A stretch of DNA of 26,653 bases from an uncultured Oscillibacter sp. (lineage in GTDB: Bacteria > Bacillota_A > Clostridia > Oscillospirales > Oscillospiraceae). The notes beneath the pieces were generated by a model. That model was not told where the DNA came from and did no database searches. It saw nothing but the letters and a program-made list of their open reading frames with translations. The translations under genes were made by a program, and so were the position numbers. Of this stretch, positions 1 to 6,634 are shown one piece after another. The stretch is from positions 1 to 26,653 of the forward strand of contig CATOKC010000038.1 of the NCBI GenBank assembly GCA_951800675.1. The letters are read 5' to 3'. The stretch's first letter is position 1, and each line of letters starts with the position of its first letter.

Positions 1-1
1 C

Positions 2-55
2 ATCGGCACAGGAAACAGCTGGCATATCTCCATCGGTCCAGACTCCCGCGGATAA
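2..55 (+). CDS. C-terminal end of an unidentified upstream gene (partial)
   Basis: The first 17 codons of frame 2 read without a stop and end at TAA (53-55). The peptide ends in GTGNSWHISIGPDSRG. The pattern G-x-G-(x)n-W-x-I-x-(I/V) recalls the C terminus of the SAM hydrolase encoded just downstream (GCGRGGDWTIHVSRS), so this could be the tail of a paralogous gene. Seventeen residues are too few to be sure, and the reading may be chance. The following 129 bases up to the next start hold only a weak 6-bp stem (132-147) and the ribosome site of the next gene. Confidence 0.35.
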   Translation: MGTGNSWHISIGPDSRG

Positions 56-184
56 ACAAAGCAGTCTCGCGCATGAAACTAAAAAAGAACCGTTGTTCGG
101 GAATCCCATGGGAGCTTTGCCGCTTTTTGAACTCCCCATCCGGGGAGGCAACGGACGTTTATGAATGGAGGAAACAGCTAAAAA

Positions 185-1075
185 ATGACTCACACAATGC
201 CGATGAAACCCTGCATCGTTTGGCAGACAGACTTCACCAGAAAATGGGGCGCGGTGGCGTCCATGGTAGGCGTCTGCAAGCAGGTGGACCGCGAACTGGA
301 GTGCGTAGACATCACCCACGATATCCCGGCGTATGACGTATGGGCGGGCAGCATGGAGCTTGCCTATGTAGAGCCCTATTGGCCTGCCGGAACGGTATTT
401 GTCTCGGTGGTAGATCCCGGCGTTGGCACAGCCCGAAGAGCCTGCGTGGCGCTGCTAAAGGATGGAAACTTCGTGGTGACGCCGGATAACGGCACGCTGA
501 CCCACTTGAGCCAGAAGGTAGGAATTGCCGCCGTTCGGGAAATCGACGAAACCGTCAACCGTTTGGGCGGCTCGGAGGCATACTCCGTTTTTCATGGCCG
601 GGACATCTTTGCTTATACGGCGGCCCGGCTGGCCTCCGGCATCATCAGCTTTGAGGGCGTCGGCCCGGAATACCCGGTAGCGGACATTGTACAGATTAAA
701 GACGCGTTAAAGACCGCCGAAATACAGGCAGGCTCCGCTTCCGGCATCGTCACCAGTGTCAGCGATCCCTTTGGCAGCATTGTCTTTAACATCACCCTGG
801 CCCAAGTGGAAGAAGCGGGGTTCCAGCATGGCGACGTGCTCCGCGTTCTGCTGGCCCATCAAGGCACACCCGTATTTCAGGAAAATGTCCTCTACCATAA
901 ATCCTTTGGCTTTGTCCAACCCGGCCAGCCCATTTTGTTCAACTCCTCCAGCGACTATTTGTCTCTGGGACTAAATCAGGGAAGCTTCGTCCAAGCGTAT
1001 GGCTGTGGCCGCGGAGGGGACTGGACCATCCATGTCAGCCGGAGCTCGGCGGCAGAGGGGGCAGGAGCGACATGA
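185..1075 (+). CDS. SAM hydrolase (SAM hydroxide adenosyltransferase, DUF62 / chlorinase-fluorinase fold)
   Basis: The family hydrolyses S-adenosylmethionine to adenosine and methionine, using an Asp-Arg-His set to activate water. The 296-residue protein has the family blocks in order: TDF near the N terminus, DITHDIPAYDV, VVDPGVGTARR (Asp and Arg), PDNGTLTHL, FHGRDIFAYTAARLASG (His) and DPFGSIVFNI. Length is slightly above the usual 260-290. The start has a GGAGGA 12 bases upstream, a little far; ATGs at 197 or 203 are alternatives. The stop overlaps the start of the next gene (ATGA, 1072-1075), which indicates translational coupling. It lacks the long insert typical of true fluorinases, so halogenation is unlikely. 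DUF62 genes are often found beside ECF transporter genes, as here. Confidence 0.88.
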   Translation: MTHTMPMKPCIVWQTDFTRKWGAVASMVGVCKQVDRELECVDITHDIPAYDVWAGSMELAYVEPYWPAGTVFVSVVDPGVGTARRACVALLKDGNFVVTPDNGTLTHLSQKVGIAAVREIDETVNRLGGSEAYSVFHGRDIFAYTAARLASGIISFEGVGPEYPVADIVQIKDALKTAEIQAGSASGIVTSVSDPFGSIVFNITLAQVEEAGFQHGDVLRVLLAHQGTPVFQENVLYHKSFGFVQPGQPILFNSSSDYLSLGLNQGSFVQAYGCGRGGDWTIHVSRSSAAEGAGAT

Positions 1076-1992
1076 CAGACCGGCAAATGGAGAAAATGCT
1101 GGAATTTCCAGGGAACCGGCCGGTTGATGTTGTGATCGATACGGATACCTTTAATGAGGTCGATGACCAATTCGCTCTGGCTTATCTGCTTAGGCACCCG
1201 GAGCGGCTGAAACTGCAAGCCATTTACGCCGCGCCTTTTTGCAACGAAAAAGCCGCTTCAGCCCAGGAGGGCATGGAAAAAAGCTATGAAGAAATTCACA
1301 AGGTTCTGGAGCTGGCGGAGGCTTCGGCCTACCAAGGACGCGTTTACAAGGGGGCGGACCGATTTTTGGAGGCCCCCGATGCGCCCGTTGCCTCCGGCGC
1401 TTCCTTGGATTTGATCCAGCGGGCAATGGCCCATTCGCCGGAGAATCCGCTTTACGTCATCGGCATCGCGGCCGCTACCGACATCGCCTCAGCAATTCTC
1501 CAGCAACCGGAAATTCAGAACAACATCGTGGTCATCTGGCTGGGTGGCAGCGCTTACCACTGTATGGAGCAGGAGGAATTCAACCTCATTGAGGATGTCC
1601 TTGCGGCCCAAACGCTGTTCAACAGCGGCGTTCCCCTGGTGCAGCTTCCCTGTTGGGGGGTCGTGGAGCATTTTAATGTCAGTAAATCCGAGCTGGAGCA
1701 ACACCTCCTTCCCGCCAATCCGCTTTGCCGCTATCTCGCCTCCAACGTAATTCGAGAGGTCAACACCTACTCCCACGACCTCTGTTGGTCCAAAACCATT
1801 TGGGACGTCACCGCCATAGCGTGGCTTCTAAACGACGGAGGGCGGTTTATGGAGGACCAGCTGGTTCGGGCTCCCGTGCCGCTAAGAGCGGGCTATCAAT
1901 TCCCGAAAGGCCGGCACCTGATGCGCTATGTCCGCCACATCCAGCGGGACGCGCTGGTTAGCGGCCTGTTCCAAACATTAGGAAAGGGGTGA
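1072..1992 (+). CDS. nucleoside hydrolase (IunH/URH family, atypical)
   Basis: A 306-residue protein of the inosine/uridine-preferring nucleoside hydrolase fold, which splits ribonucleosides into base and ribose using a Ca2+ ion held by an Asp cluster. D23, D25, D31 and D32 form that cluster in the sequence IDTDTFNEVDDQ. Other family-like blocks are PLYVIGIAAATDIASAIL and IVVIWLGG. The C-terminal segment reads TIWDVTAIAW, where classical members have a His-Asp pair: the Asp ligand is present but the preceding general-acid His is Trp. This places it in a divergent subfamily, so base specificity cannot be predicted. It overlaps the SAM hydrolase gene by 4 bases and ends 4 bases before the ribokinase gene. 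Adenosine from the SAM hydrolase is the obvious substrate by context. Confidence 0.85.
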   Translation: MTDRQMEKMLEFPGNRPVDVVIDTDTFNEVDDQFALAYLLRHPERLKLQAIYAAPFCNEKAASAQEGMEKSYEEIHKVLELAEASAYQGRVYKGADRFLEAPDAPVASGASLDLIQRAMAHSPENPLYVIGIAAATDIASAILQQPEIQNNIVVIWLGGSAYHCMEQEEFNLIEDVLAAQTLFNSGVPLVQLPCWGVVEHFNVSKSELEQHLLPANPLCRYLASNVIREVNTYSHDLCWSKTIWDVTAIAWLLNDGGRFMEDQLVRAPVPLRAGYQFPKGRHLMRYVRHIQRDALVSGLFQTLGKG

Positions 1993-1996
1993 AATC

Positions 1997-2872
1997 GTGA
2001 AGGTCCTATGCTTTGGATCTCTCAACATTGACCACACCTATCGCGTGGAGCATTTTTTGAAGCCCGGCGAAACCGCATCAACCACCGGCTATTCCCAGCA
2101 CGCCGGGGGCAAGGGCCTAAATCAGGCGATTGCGCTGGCCCGCGCGGGGGCGGATGTCCACATGGCAGGCTGTGTCGGCCCGGACGGCGGCATGCTGCTG
2201 GAGACGTTGGGAACATCCGGCGTTTGCGCAGATCTTGTAAAAACGGTATCTGCTCCTACAGGGCACGCCATAATCCAAGTGGATGACAGCGGCCAAAACT
2301 GCATCCTCATCTGCCACGGCGCCAACGCCGCCATTACACCGGCACAGGTGGATCAGACGCTGGCGCGCTTCTCCGCCGGAGACGTGCTGCTGCTGCAAAA
2401 TGAGATTTGCGAGAACAGCTATATCGCCCAAAGGGCAAACGCGCTGGGGATGGAGCTGTGGGTAAATCCCTCTCCGGTAACGGAGGAATTGTTACGCGGC
2501 AGCGCCGTACAACTCGCGGACTGGCTTGTGATGAACGAACTGGAGCTGGCTTCGCTGACGGGTACGGAGGACATCTCGCGGGCGGTTTCTCTCTTCGCGG
2601 AGCGGTATCCCCTCAAAAAGCTGGTGCTGACATTGGGAAGCCAAGGCTCGCTTTTCGCTGGTGGTGGAACGGTCCTGAAGCAGCCCGCTTTTCCAGTGAC
2701 CGCGGTGGATACGACTGGGGCTGGAGATACCTATTTGGGGTATTTCCTGGCAGCCTACCTGCAAACGCGCTCTCCAGAAACCGCCCTGGCGCAAGCCGCA
2801 AAGGCGGCGGCCATCGCGGTGACCAGAAACGGAGCGGCGGAGGCCATCCCCCGCAGGGAGGAAATTTTTTAA
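1997..2872 (+). CDS. rbsK: ribokinase (PfkB family carbohydrate kinase)
   Basis: A 291-residue PfkB-type sugar kinase. The N terminus (VLCFGSLNIDHTYRVEHF) and the GGKGLNQAIALARAGA block at about residues 37-52 match PfkB signature 1; DTTGAGDTYLGYFLAA from residue 238 matches signature 2, with the catalytic base Asp at about 244. These blocks fit ribokinase better than adenosine kinase or fructokinase, but ribose specificity is inferred from context. The start is GTG at 1997 behind AAAGGGG; it lies 4 bases after the nucleoside hydrolase stop. In this operon it would phosphorylate the ribose released by the nucleoside hydrolase. Deoxyribose or another pentose cannot be excluded. Confidence 0.82.
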   Translation: MKVLCFGSLNIDHTYRVEHFLKPGETASTTGYSQHAGGKGLNQAIALARAGADVHMAGCVGPDGGMLLETLGTSGVCADLVKTVSAPTGHAIIQVDDSGQNCILICHGANAAITPAQVDQTLARFSAGDVLLLQNEICENSYIAQRANALGMELWVNPSPVTEELLRGSAVQLADWLVMNELELASLTGTEDISRAVSLFAERYPLKKLVLTLGSQGSLFAGGGTVLKQPAFPVTAVDTTGAGDTYLGYFLAAYLQTRSPETALAQAAKAAAIAVTRNGAAEAIPRREEIF

Positions 2873-2938
2873 CCGGAGCCTCCCTTTTCTTTGGTGTAAG
2901 CAGAAGTTACATTCATACTTAATAAAGGAGAATTTATC

Positions 2939-3490
2939 ATGAAAAAATTCAGTATCAAGACCATTGTGGCCATCGGCATCGGCGCGGCGTTGTTTTTTGT
3001 CCTCAGTACTTACATCGCGATTCCCACTCCCCTGCCCAACCTGAAGCTCAGTGTCCACTATGGTACCATGGCGGTTATGAGCATGCTCTTCGGTCCCATG
3101 GCCGGGGCGCTGATGAACCTGATCGGCCACTTCCTGGGCGACCTGGCCGGAGGCTGGGGCGTTTGGTGGAGCTGGATCGCCGGATCTACCTTCTTTGGCT
3201 TCGCCATGGGCCTGCTGGGCAAAAAGGTCCGTCTGGACGACGGCGAGTTTGGCGTCAAAGGCATCATCCTTTTTAACGCCGCTCAGGTTGTGGCGCATCT
3301 GATTGCCTGGGGCCTGATCGCTCCCGGACTGGATATTCTTCTGTACAGCGAGCCCGTTGAGAAAATCTTCCTCCAAGGCGCGATGGGCAGCGCGGGCAAC
3401 ATCGTCTCCACCGCTGTGGTGGGCACGCTGCTCTGCGTTGCTTATGTGGCGGCCCGTCCGAAGAAGGGCTCCCTCCAGAAAGAGGACTGA
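2939..3490 (+). CDS. ECF transporter S component (UPF0397-like)
   Basis: A 183-residue, strongly hydrophobic protein with about five to six membrane segments. The N terminus (KTIVAIGIGAALFFVL, then IAIPTPLPN) and the block FGPMAGALMNLIGHFLGDL followed by WWSWIAGS closely follow the UPF0397 family, which databases call 'ECF-type riboflavin transporter substrate-binding protein'. S components bind the substrate and dock onto an EcfT/EcfA module, and that module is encoded just downstream. AAAGGAG precedes the ATG by 8 bases. The substrate is not readable from sequence; the neighbours suggest SAM, an adenosyl compound or a nucleoside rather than riboflavin. The 66-base gap from ribokinase shows no terminator, so co-transcription is likely. 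Confidence 0.83.
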   Translation: MKKFSIKTIVAIGIGAALFFVLSTYIAIPTPLPNLKLSVHYGTMAVMSMLFGPMAGALMNLIGHFLGDLAGGWGVWWSWIAGSTFFGFAMGLLGKKVRLDDGEFGVKGIILFNAAQVVAHLIAWGLIAPGLDILLYSEPVEKIFLQGAMGSAGNIVSTAVVGTLLCVAYVAARPKKGSLQKED

Positions 3491-3528
3491 GACCACCGGC
3501 CGTCTCGCCGTATGCGACCGGCTATAGT

Positions 3529-3706
3529 CAAACAAGTTGAAAAGAATCAACCCGATTCTTTTCAACTCCGCGGCGAACCGTGGCCGCGGACGGCCGCATC
3601 TGCGGCCACGGTTTGGACTTCATAGAGCACAAAGCGTGTTTCACATGCCGGCGGGCCATTGTCCGCTGGTTGAAAACGCATGGATTACACGTTTTCAACT
3701 TTGTTC
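3529..3706 (+). repeat. MITE-like block of nested hairpins between ecfS and ecfA
   Basis: The 252 bases between the S-component and ATPase genes hold three hairpins. They are a 13-bp perfect stem (3536-3548 with 3554-3566, 5-base loop), a 12-bp perfect stem (3576-3587 with 3602-3613, 14-base loop) and a 10-bp stem (3669-3678 with 3690-3699). The outer ends are themselves inverted: 3529-3543 matches the reverse complement of 3692-3706 at 12 of 15 bases around a shared GTTGAAAA core. No T tract follows, so these are not ordinary terminators. A small non-autonomous repeat, or an mRNA-processing structure that sets the ratio of S component to energising module, would both fit. Confidence 0.6.
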
Positions 3707-3742
3707 ACTATATCAGCCATATAAAGAAGGGATGTGGTGTTT

Positions 3743-5455
3743 ATGGGCAGCCCCATCATTCAATTTGAAAACTTTTCTTTTCAGTATAAATCACAAGCCG
3801 AACCCACGCTGCATAATATTAACCTCTCCATTTACCCTGGGGAGAAGGTGCTGATTGCCGGCCCCTCCGGCTGCGGCAAATCCACTCTTGCCAGCTGCAT
3901 CAATGGGCTGATTCCCTTTGCGTACCCCGGCGAACAAAGCGGCAGCCTGAAAATCAACAACGAGGAGGCCAAAGATACCAGCATCTTCCAGCTCTCCAAA
4001 ACGGTGGGCACGGTGCTCCAGGACCCGGACGGACAGTTTATCGGGCTGACCGTTGCGGAGGACATCGCCTTCGTGCTGGAGAATTCCTGCACGCCGCAAA
4101 AGGAGATGCTTCCCCGGGTAAAGGCCGTCTCTGAAAAGGTGGGGATCAGCCACCACTTGGATCACGCGCCGGACGAGCTGTCCGGCGGGCAGAAACAGCG
4201 GGTCTCTATGGCGGGCGTGATGATCAACGACGTGCGGGTATTTCTGTTTGACGAGCCTCTTGCCAACCTGGACCCCGCCACCGGCAAGCAGGCGGTTGAG
4301 CTGATTGACCAAATCCATCAGGACACCCAAGCGGCCATTGTCATCATCGAGCACCGCCTGGAGGATGTGCTTTGGAGGAATGTGGATCGGATCATCTTAA
4401 TGCGGGATGGAAAAATTCTGTCGGACTCCACGCCGGATGATCTGCTCTCCACCGGATTGCTGCTGGAAAACGGTATTCGGGAACCGCTGTACCTGACCGC
4501 CATGCGCTATGCGGATGTTCCCATCACGCCGGAGACGCTGCCCCAAAGTATTCGAAGCATAAAGCTCACCGAGGCGGACAAAGAGAAAATACGGACCTGG
4601 GGAACCCAGCCGCTTTCTGTCCAGGAGCCTCCCAAAGGGGGCGCTTTGCTTACAGCGGAAAACATCGACTTTACATATGAAAATGGCTTTCACGCACTAA
4701 AAAATGTCAGTCTGACGATCGAAAAGGGAGAGCTGCTGGCCATCGCCGGCACCAATGGCGCAGGCAAGTCCACCTTCTCCAAGGTAATTTGCGGCTTTGA
4801 AAAACCGCAAAAGGGTACGCTGCGGTTCAAGGGCCAGGACATGTCCACTTTGAGCATCAAGGAGCGGGCGGACCGGATTGGATATGTCATGCAGAACCCC
4901 AACCAGATGATCTCCAAATCCTTTATTTTCGATGAGGTCGCGCTGGGCCTGCGGCTGCGGGGCGTTCCCGAAAACGAGGTGCAGACGCGGGTGGAAGAAG
5001 CGCTGAAAATCTGCGGTCTCTACCCCTTCCGAAAATGGCCCATTTCCGCTTTGAGCTTTGGGCAGAAAAAGAGGGTGACCATTGCCGCTATCTTGGTGCT
5101 GAACCCGGAGATGCTGATTCTGGACGAGCCCACGGCCGGTCAGGATTTCCGTCATTACACGGAAATTATGGAGTTTCTCCGAGAGCTCAGCGCTATGGAC
5201 ATCACTGTGGTGATGATCACCCACGATATGCACTTGATGTTGGAATATGCCAAACGGGCAGTCGTCTTTTCCCAGGGGCAAATCATCGCGGACGACACCT
5301 CGGCAAACATTCTGACAAACCCCGCTATCATTCAGCGTGCCAGCCTCAAGGAGACATCCCTTTATGATCTCGCGTTGATGTGTCGAGCGGAGGCCCCTAA
5401 TCAGTTCGTCCAGCACTTCATTGACTTTGACAGGGAGGCTAGGAAGCATGGTTAA
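3743..5455 (+). CDS. ecfA: ECF transporter double ATPase (fused EcfA-EcfA')
   Basis: A 570-residue cytoplasmic protein with two complete ABC ATPase domains in tandem, which power ECF uptake. Domain 1 has Walker A GPSGCGKS (40-47), signature LSGGQ (146-150) and Walker B ending LFDEP (168-172). Domain 2 has Walker A GTNGAGKS (336-343), signature LSFGQ (437-441) and Walker B ending in D461-E462. Most Firmicutes encode the two halves separately, so the fusion is a variant form also known from dedicated ECF systems. I chose ATG 3743 because AGAAGGGA lies 10 bases upstream; a GTG at 3734 is in frame but too close to that site. Its end overlaps the start of ecfT by 8 bases. Confidence 0.92.
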   Translation: MGSPIIQFENFSFQYKSQAEPTLHNINLSIYPGEKVLIAGPSGCGKSTLASCINGLIPFAYPGEQSGSLKINNEEAKDTSIFQLSKTVGTVLQDPDGQFIGLTVAEDIAFVLENSCTPQKEMLPRVKAVSEKVGISHHLDHAPDELSGGQKQRVSMAGVMINDVRVFLFDEPLANLDPATGKQAVELIDQIHQDTQAAIVIIEHRLEDVLWRNVDRIILMRDGKILSDSTPDDLLSTGLLLENGIREPLYLTAMRYADVPITPETLPQSIRSIKLTEADKEKIRTWGTQPLSVQEPPKGGALLTAENIDFTYENGFHALKNVSLTIEKGELLAIAGTNGAGKSTFSKVICGFEKPQKGTLRFKGQDMSTLSIKERADRIGYVMQNPNQMISKSFIFDEVALGLRLRGVPENEVQTRVEEALKICGLYPFRKWPISALSFGQKKRVTIAAILVLNPEMLILDEPTAGQDFRHYTEIMEFLRELSAMDITVVMITHDMHLMLEYAKRAVVFSQGQIIADDTSANILTNPAIIQRASLKETSLYDLALMCRAEAPNQFVQHFIDFDREARKHG

Positions 5456-6272
5456 ACTGTTCAACTTCATTGACCGCAAGTCCCCTATCCATGCACTTAC
5501 CGGCGCGTCCAAGCTAGCCTGCATGATGTGCTGGGTGTTTGCCGCCATGGTTACGTTTGATACCCGGTATCTTATTTTCCTCACCCTGGCGGCGGTCGTG
5601 CTGTTCAAGATCTCGAAAATTCGCCTTGCTGATGTCAAGGTGCTGCTGATTTTCACGCTGGTGTTTCTGCTTCTGAACAACGCGCTGATTTATCTCTTCT
5701 CTCCAGAGCACGGCGTTACCATCTATGGCTCGCGAACGCTGTTGTTTACCATCATTGGACGGTACACCATTACCAGCCAGCAGCTGCTGTACCATCTTAA
5801 TGTGGTGCTGAAGTACACCGCCACCATTCCGATGGTCATGCTCTTCATCTGCACGACCCAGCCCAGCGAATTCGCTTCCTCCTTAAACCACATAGGCGTC
5901 AGCTACCGCATCTCTTACTCCGTATCCCTGGCGCTGCGGTATATCCCGGATGTCATGAAAGAGTTTCATGACATCTCCTTGGCCCAGCAAGCCAGGGGGG
6001 TGGAGCTGTCCGGCAAAGCGGGGGTCTTTAAGCGGCTGAAAAGTGCCACCAACATTTTGATGCCGCTGATTCTCTCCAGCCTGGATCGCATTGAGGTGGT
6101 ATCCAACGCTATGGAGCTGCGCTGCTTTGGCCGGGAAAAAACCCGGACCTGGTACAGGGCACAGCCGTTTTTGAGAAATGATTACATTGCTTTCTTCTGC
6201 GGCTTTCTTTTAATTGTCATATCTCTGCTTTTGAATATCCCCAACGGCGGACGTTACTGGAATCCATTTTGA
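5448..6272 (+). CDS. ecfT: ECF transporter transmembrane component EcfT
   Basis: A 274-residue membrane protein with about five to six hydrophobic segments. It is the scaffold that couples the ATPases to the S component. The cytoplasmic coupling region shows the first Ala-Arg-Gly motif (QQARGVELSG, ARG at 182-184) and ELRCFGRE at 223-230 where the second is expected, with Cys-Phe in place of Ala-Arg. The start ATG at 5448 has GGGAGG upstream and sits inside the end of the ATPase gene (ATGGTTAA overlap), so the two are translationally coupled. An upstream TTG (5421) would add residues with no support. The S gene is in the same operon, which makes this a dedicated (group I-like) transporter rather than a shared one. 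Confidence 0.9.
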   Translation: MVKLFNFIDRKSPIHALTGASKLACMMCWVFAAMVTFDTRYLIFLTLAAVVLFKISKIRLADVKVLLIFTLVFLLLNNALIYLFSPEHGVTIYGSRTLLFTIIGRYTITSQQLLYHLNVVLKYTATIPMVMLFICTTQPSEFASSLNHIGVSYRISYSVSLALRYIPDVMKEFHDISLAQQARGVELSGKAGVFKRLKSATNILMPLILSSLDRIEVVSNAMELRCFGREKTRTWYRAQPFLRNDYIAFFCGFLLIVISLLLNIPNGGRYWNPF

Positions 6273-6358
6273 GGCTTTAATGAGCGGAAACCGGGTAAGC
6301 GTTTTTCCTGCTCAGTCGCCCGCGCCTGAATGGCTGTCGTTCTCTTTCTGTCGGTCAT
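6254..6358 (-). pseudogene. possible N-terminal remnant of a mobilisation (MobC-like) gene
   Basis: A 34-codon reading frame starts at ATG (6358) behind an AAAGGAG and runs into the 3' end of ecfT on the opposite strand. Its first 20 residues (MTDRKRTTAIQARATEQEKR) resemble the start of ribbon-helix-helix MobC-type proteins of mobilisable elements (RKR, a short strand, then a T-x-x-E-K helix). After that the reading is ecfT antisense, so the rest of the gene is missing. The 130 bases upstream hold short inverted repeats and would be where an origin of transfer is expected. This is a resemblance from memory of the family, not a verified match. Confidence 0.3.
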
Positions 6359-6568
6359 TTGATCCGCTCCTTTCTGGCTGGGTCGATAAGCGAGATTTCA
6401 GCGGACAATGGCTCTTTAGGCCACCTGTAACAGCCCCTGCCGCCGCGCCTTCCGAATTGACATGACGTCCGCCCTTATAGGACCGACTTCTGATCGTTTC
6501 GGGTAAACACCCAGGAACAGGCAGGTTTCCCATCCCCTGGATATCACAGCCGATTGGGCAAAGAGAGC

Positions 6569-6604
6569 GCCCCGCTTTTCGAAAAACAGTTCGAAAAGCG
6601 GGGC
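6569..6604 (-). terminator. strong hairpin terminator between convergent units
   Basis: A perfect 15-bp stem (6569-6583 with 6590-6604) encloses a 6-base loop. It sits between ecfT (ending at 6272 on plus) and the symporter gene (ending at 6635 on minus). Read on minus, the stem is followed by GCTCTCTTT, a weak U-rich tail, so it most likely ends the symporter operon. It could act in both directions. Confidence 0.7.
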
Positions 6605-6634
6605 TTGCTCATGTCGCCGCGGTCATTTAAGAAG

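Noticed and set aside
56..184. Riboswitch before the SAM hydrolase gene
   Set aside because: A SAM or purine riboswitch would make sense here, but I see only one weak 6-bp stem and none of the conserved core bases of those classes.
73..336. 87-codon open frame before and into the SAM hydrolase gene
   Set aside because: No ribosome site, unrelated amino acid composition, and most of it overlaps the SAM hydrolase in another frame.
2492..3565. 357-codon open frame on minus across ribokinase and the S component
   Set aside because: It is antisense to two clear genes, has no ribosome site and reads as low-complexity charged sequence; long antisense frames are expected from the GC-rich third positions here.
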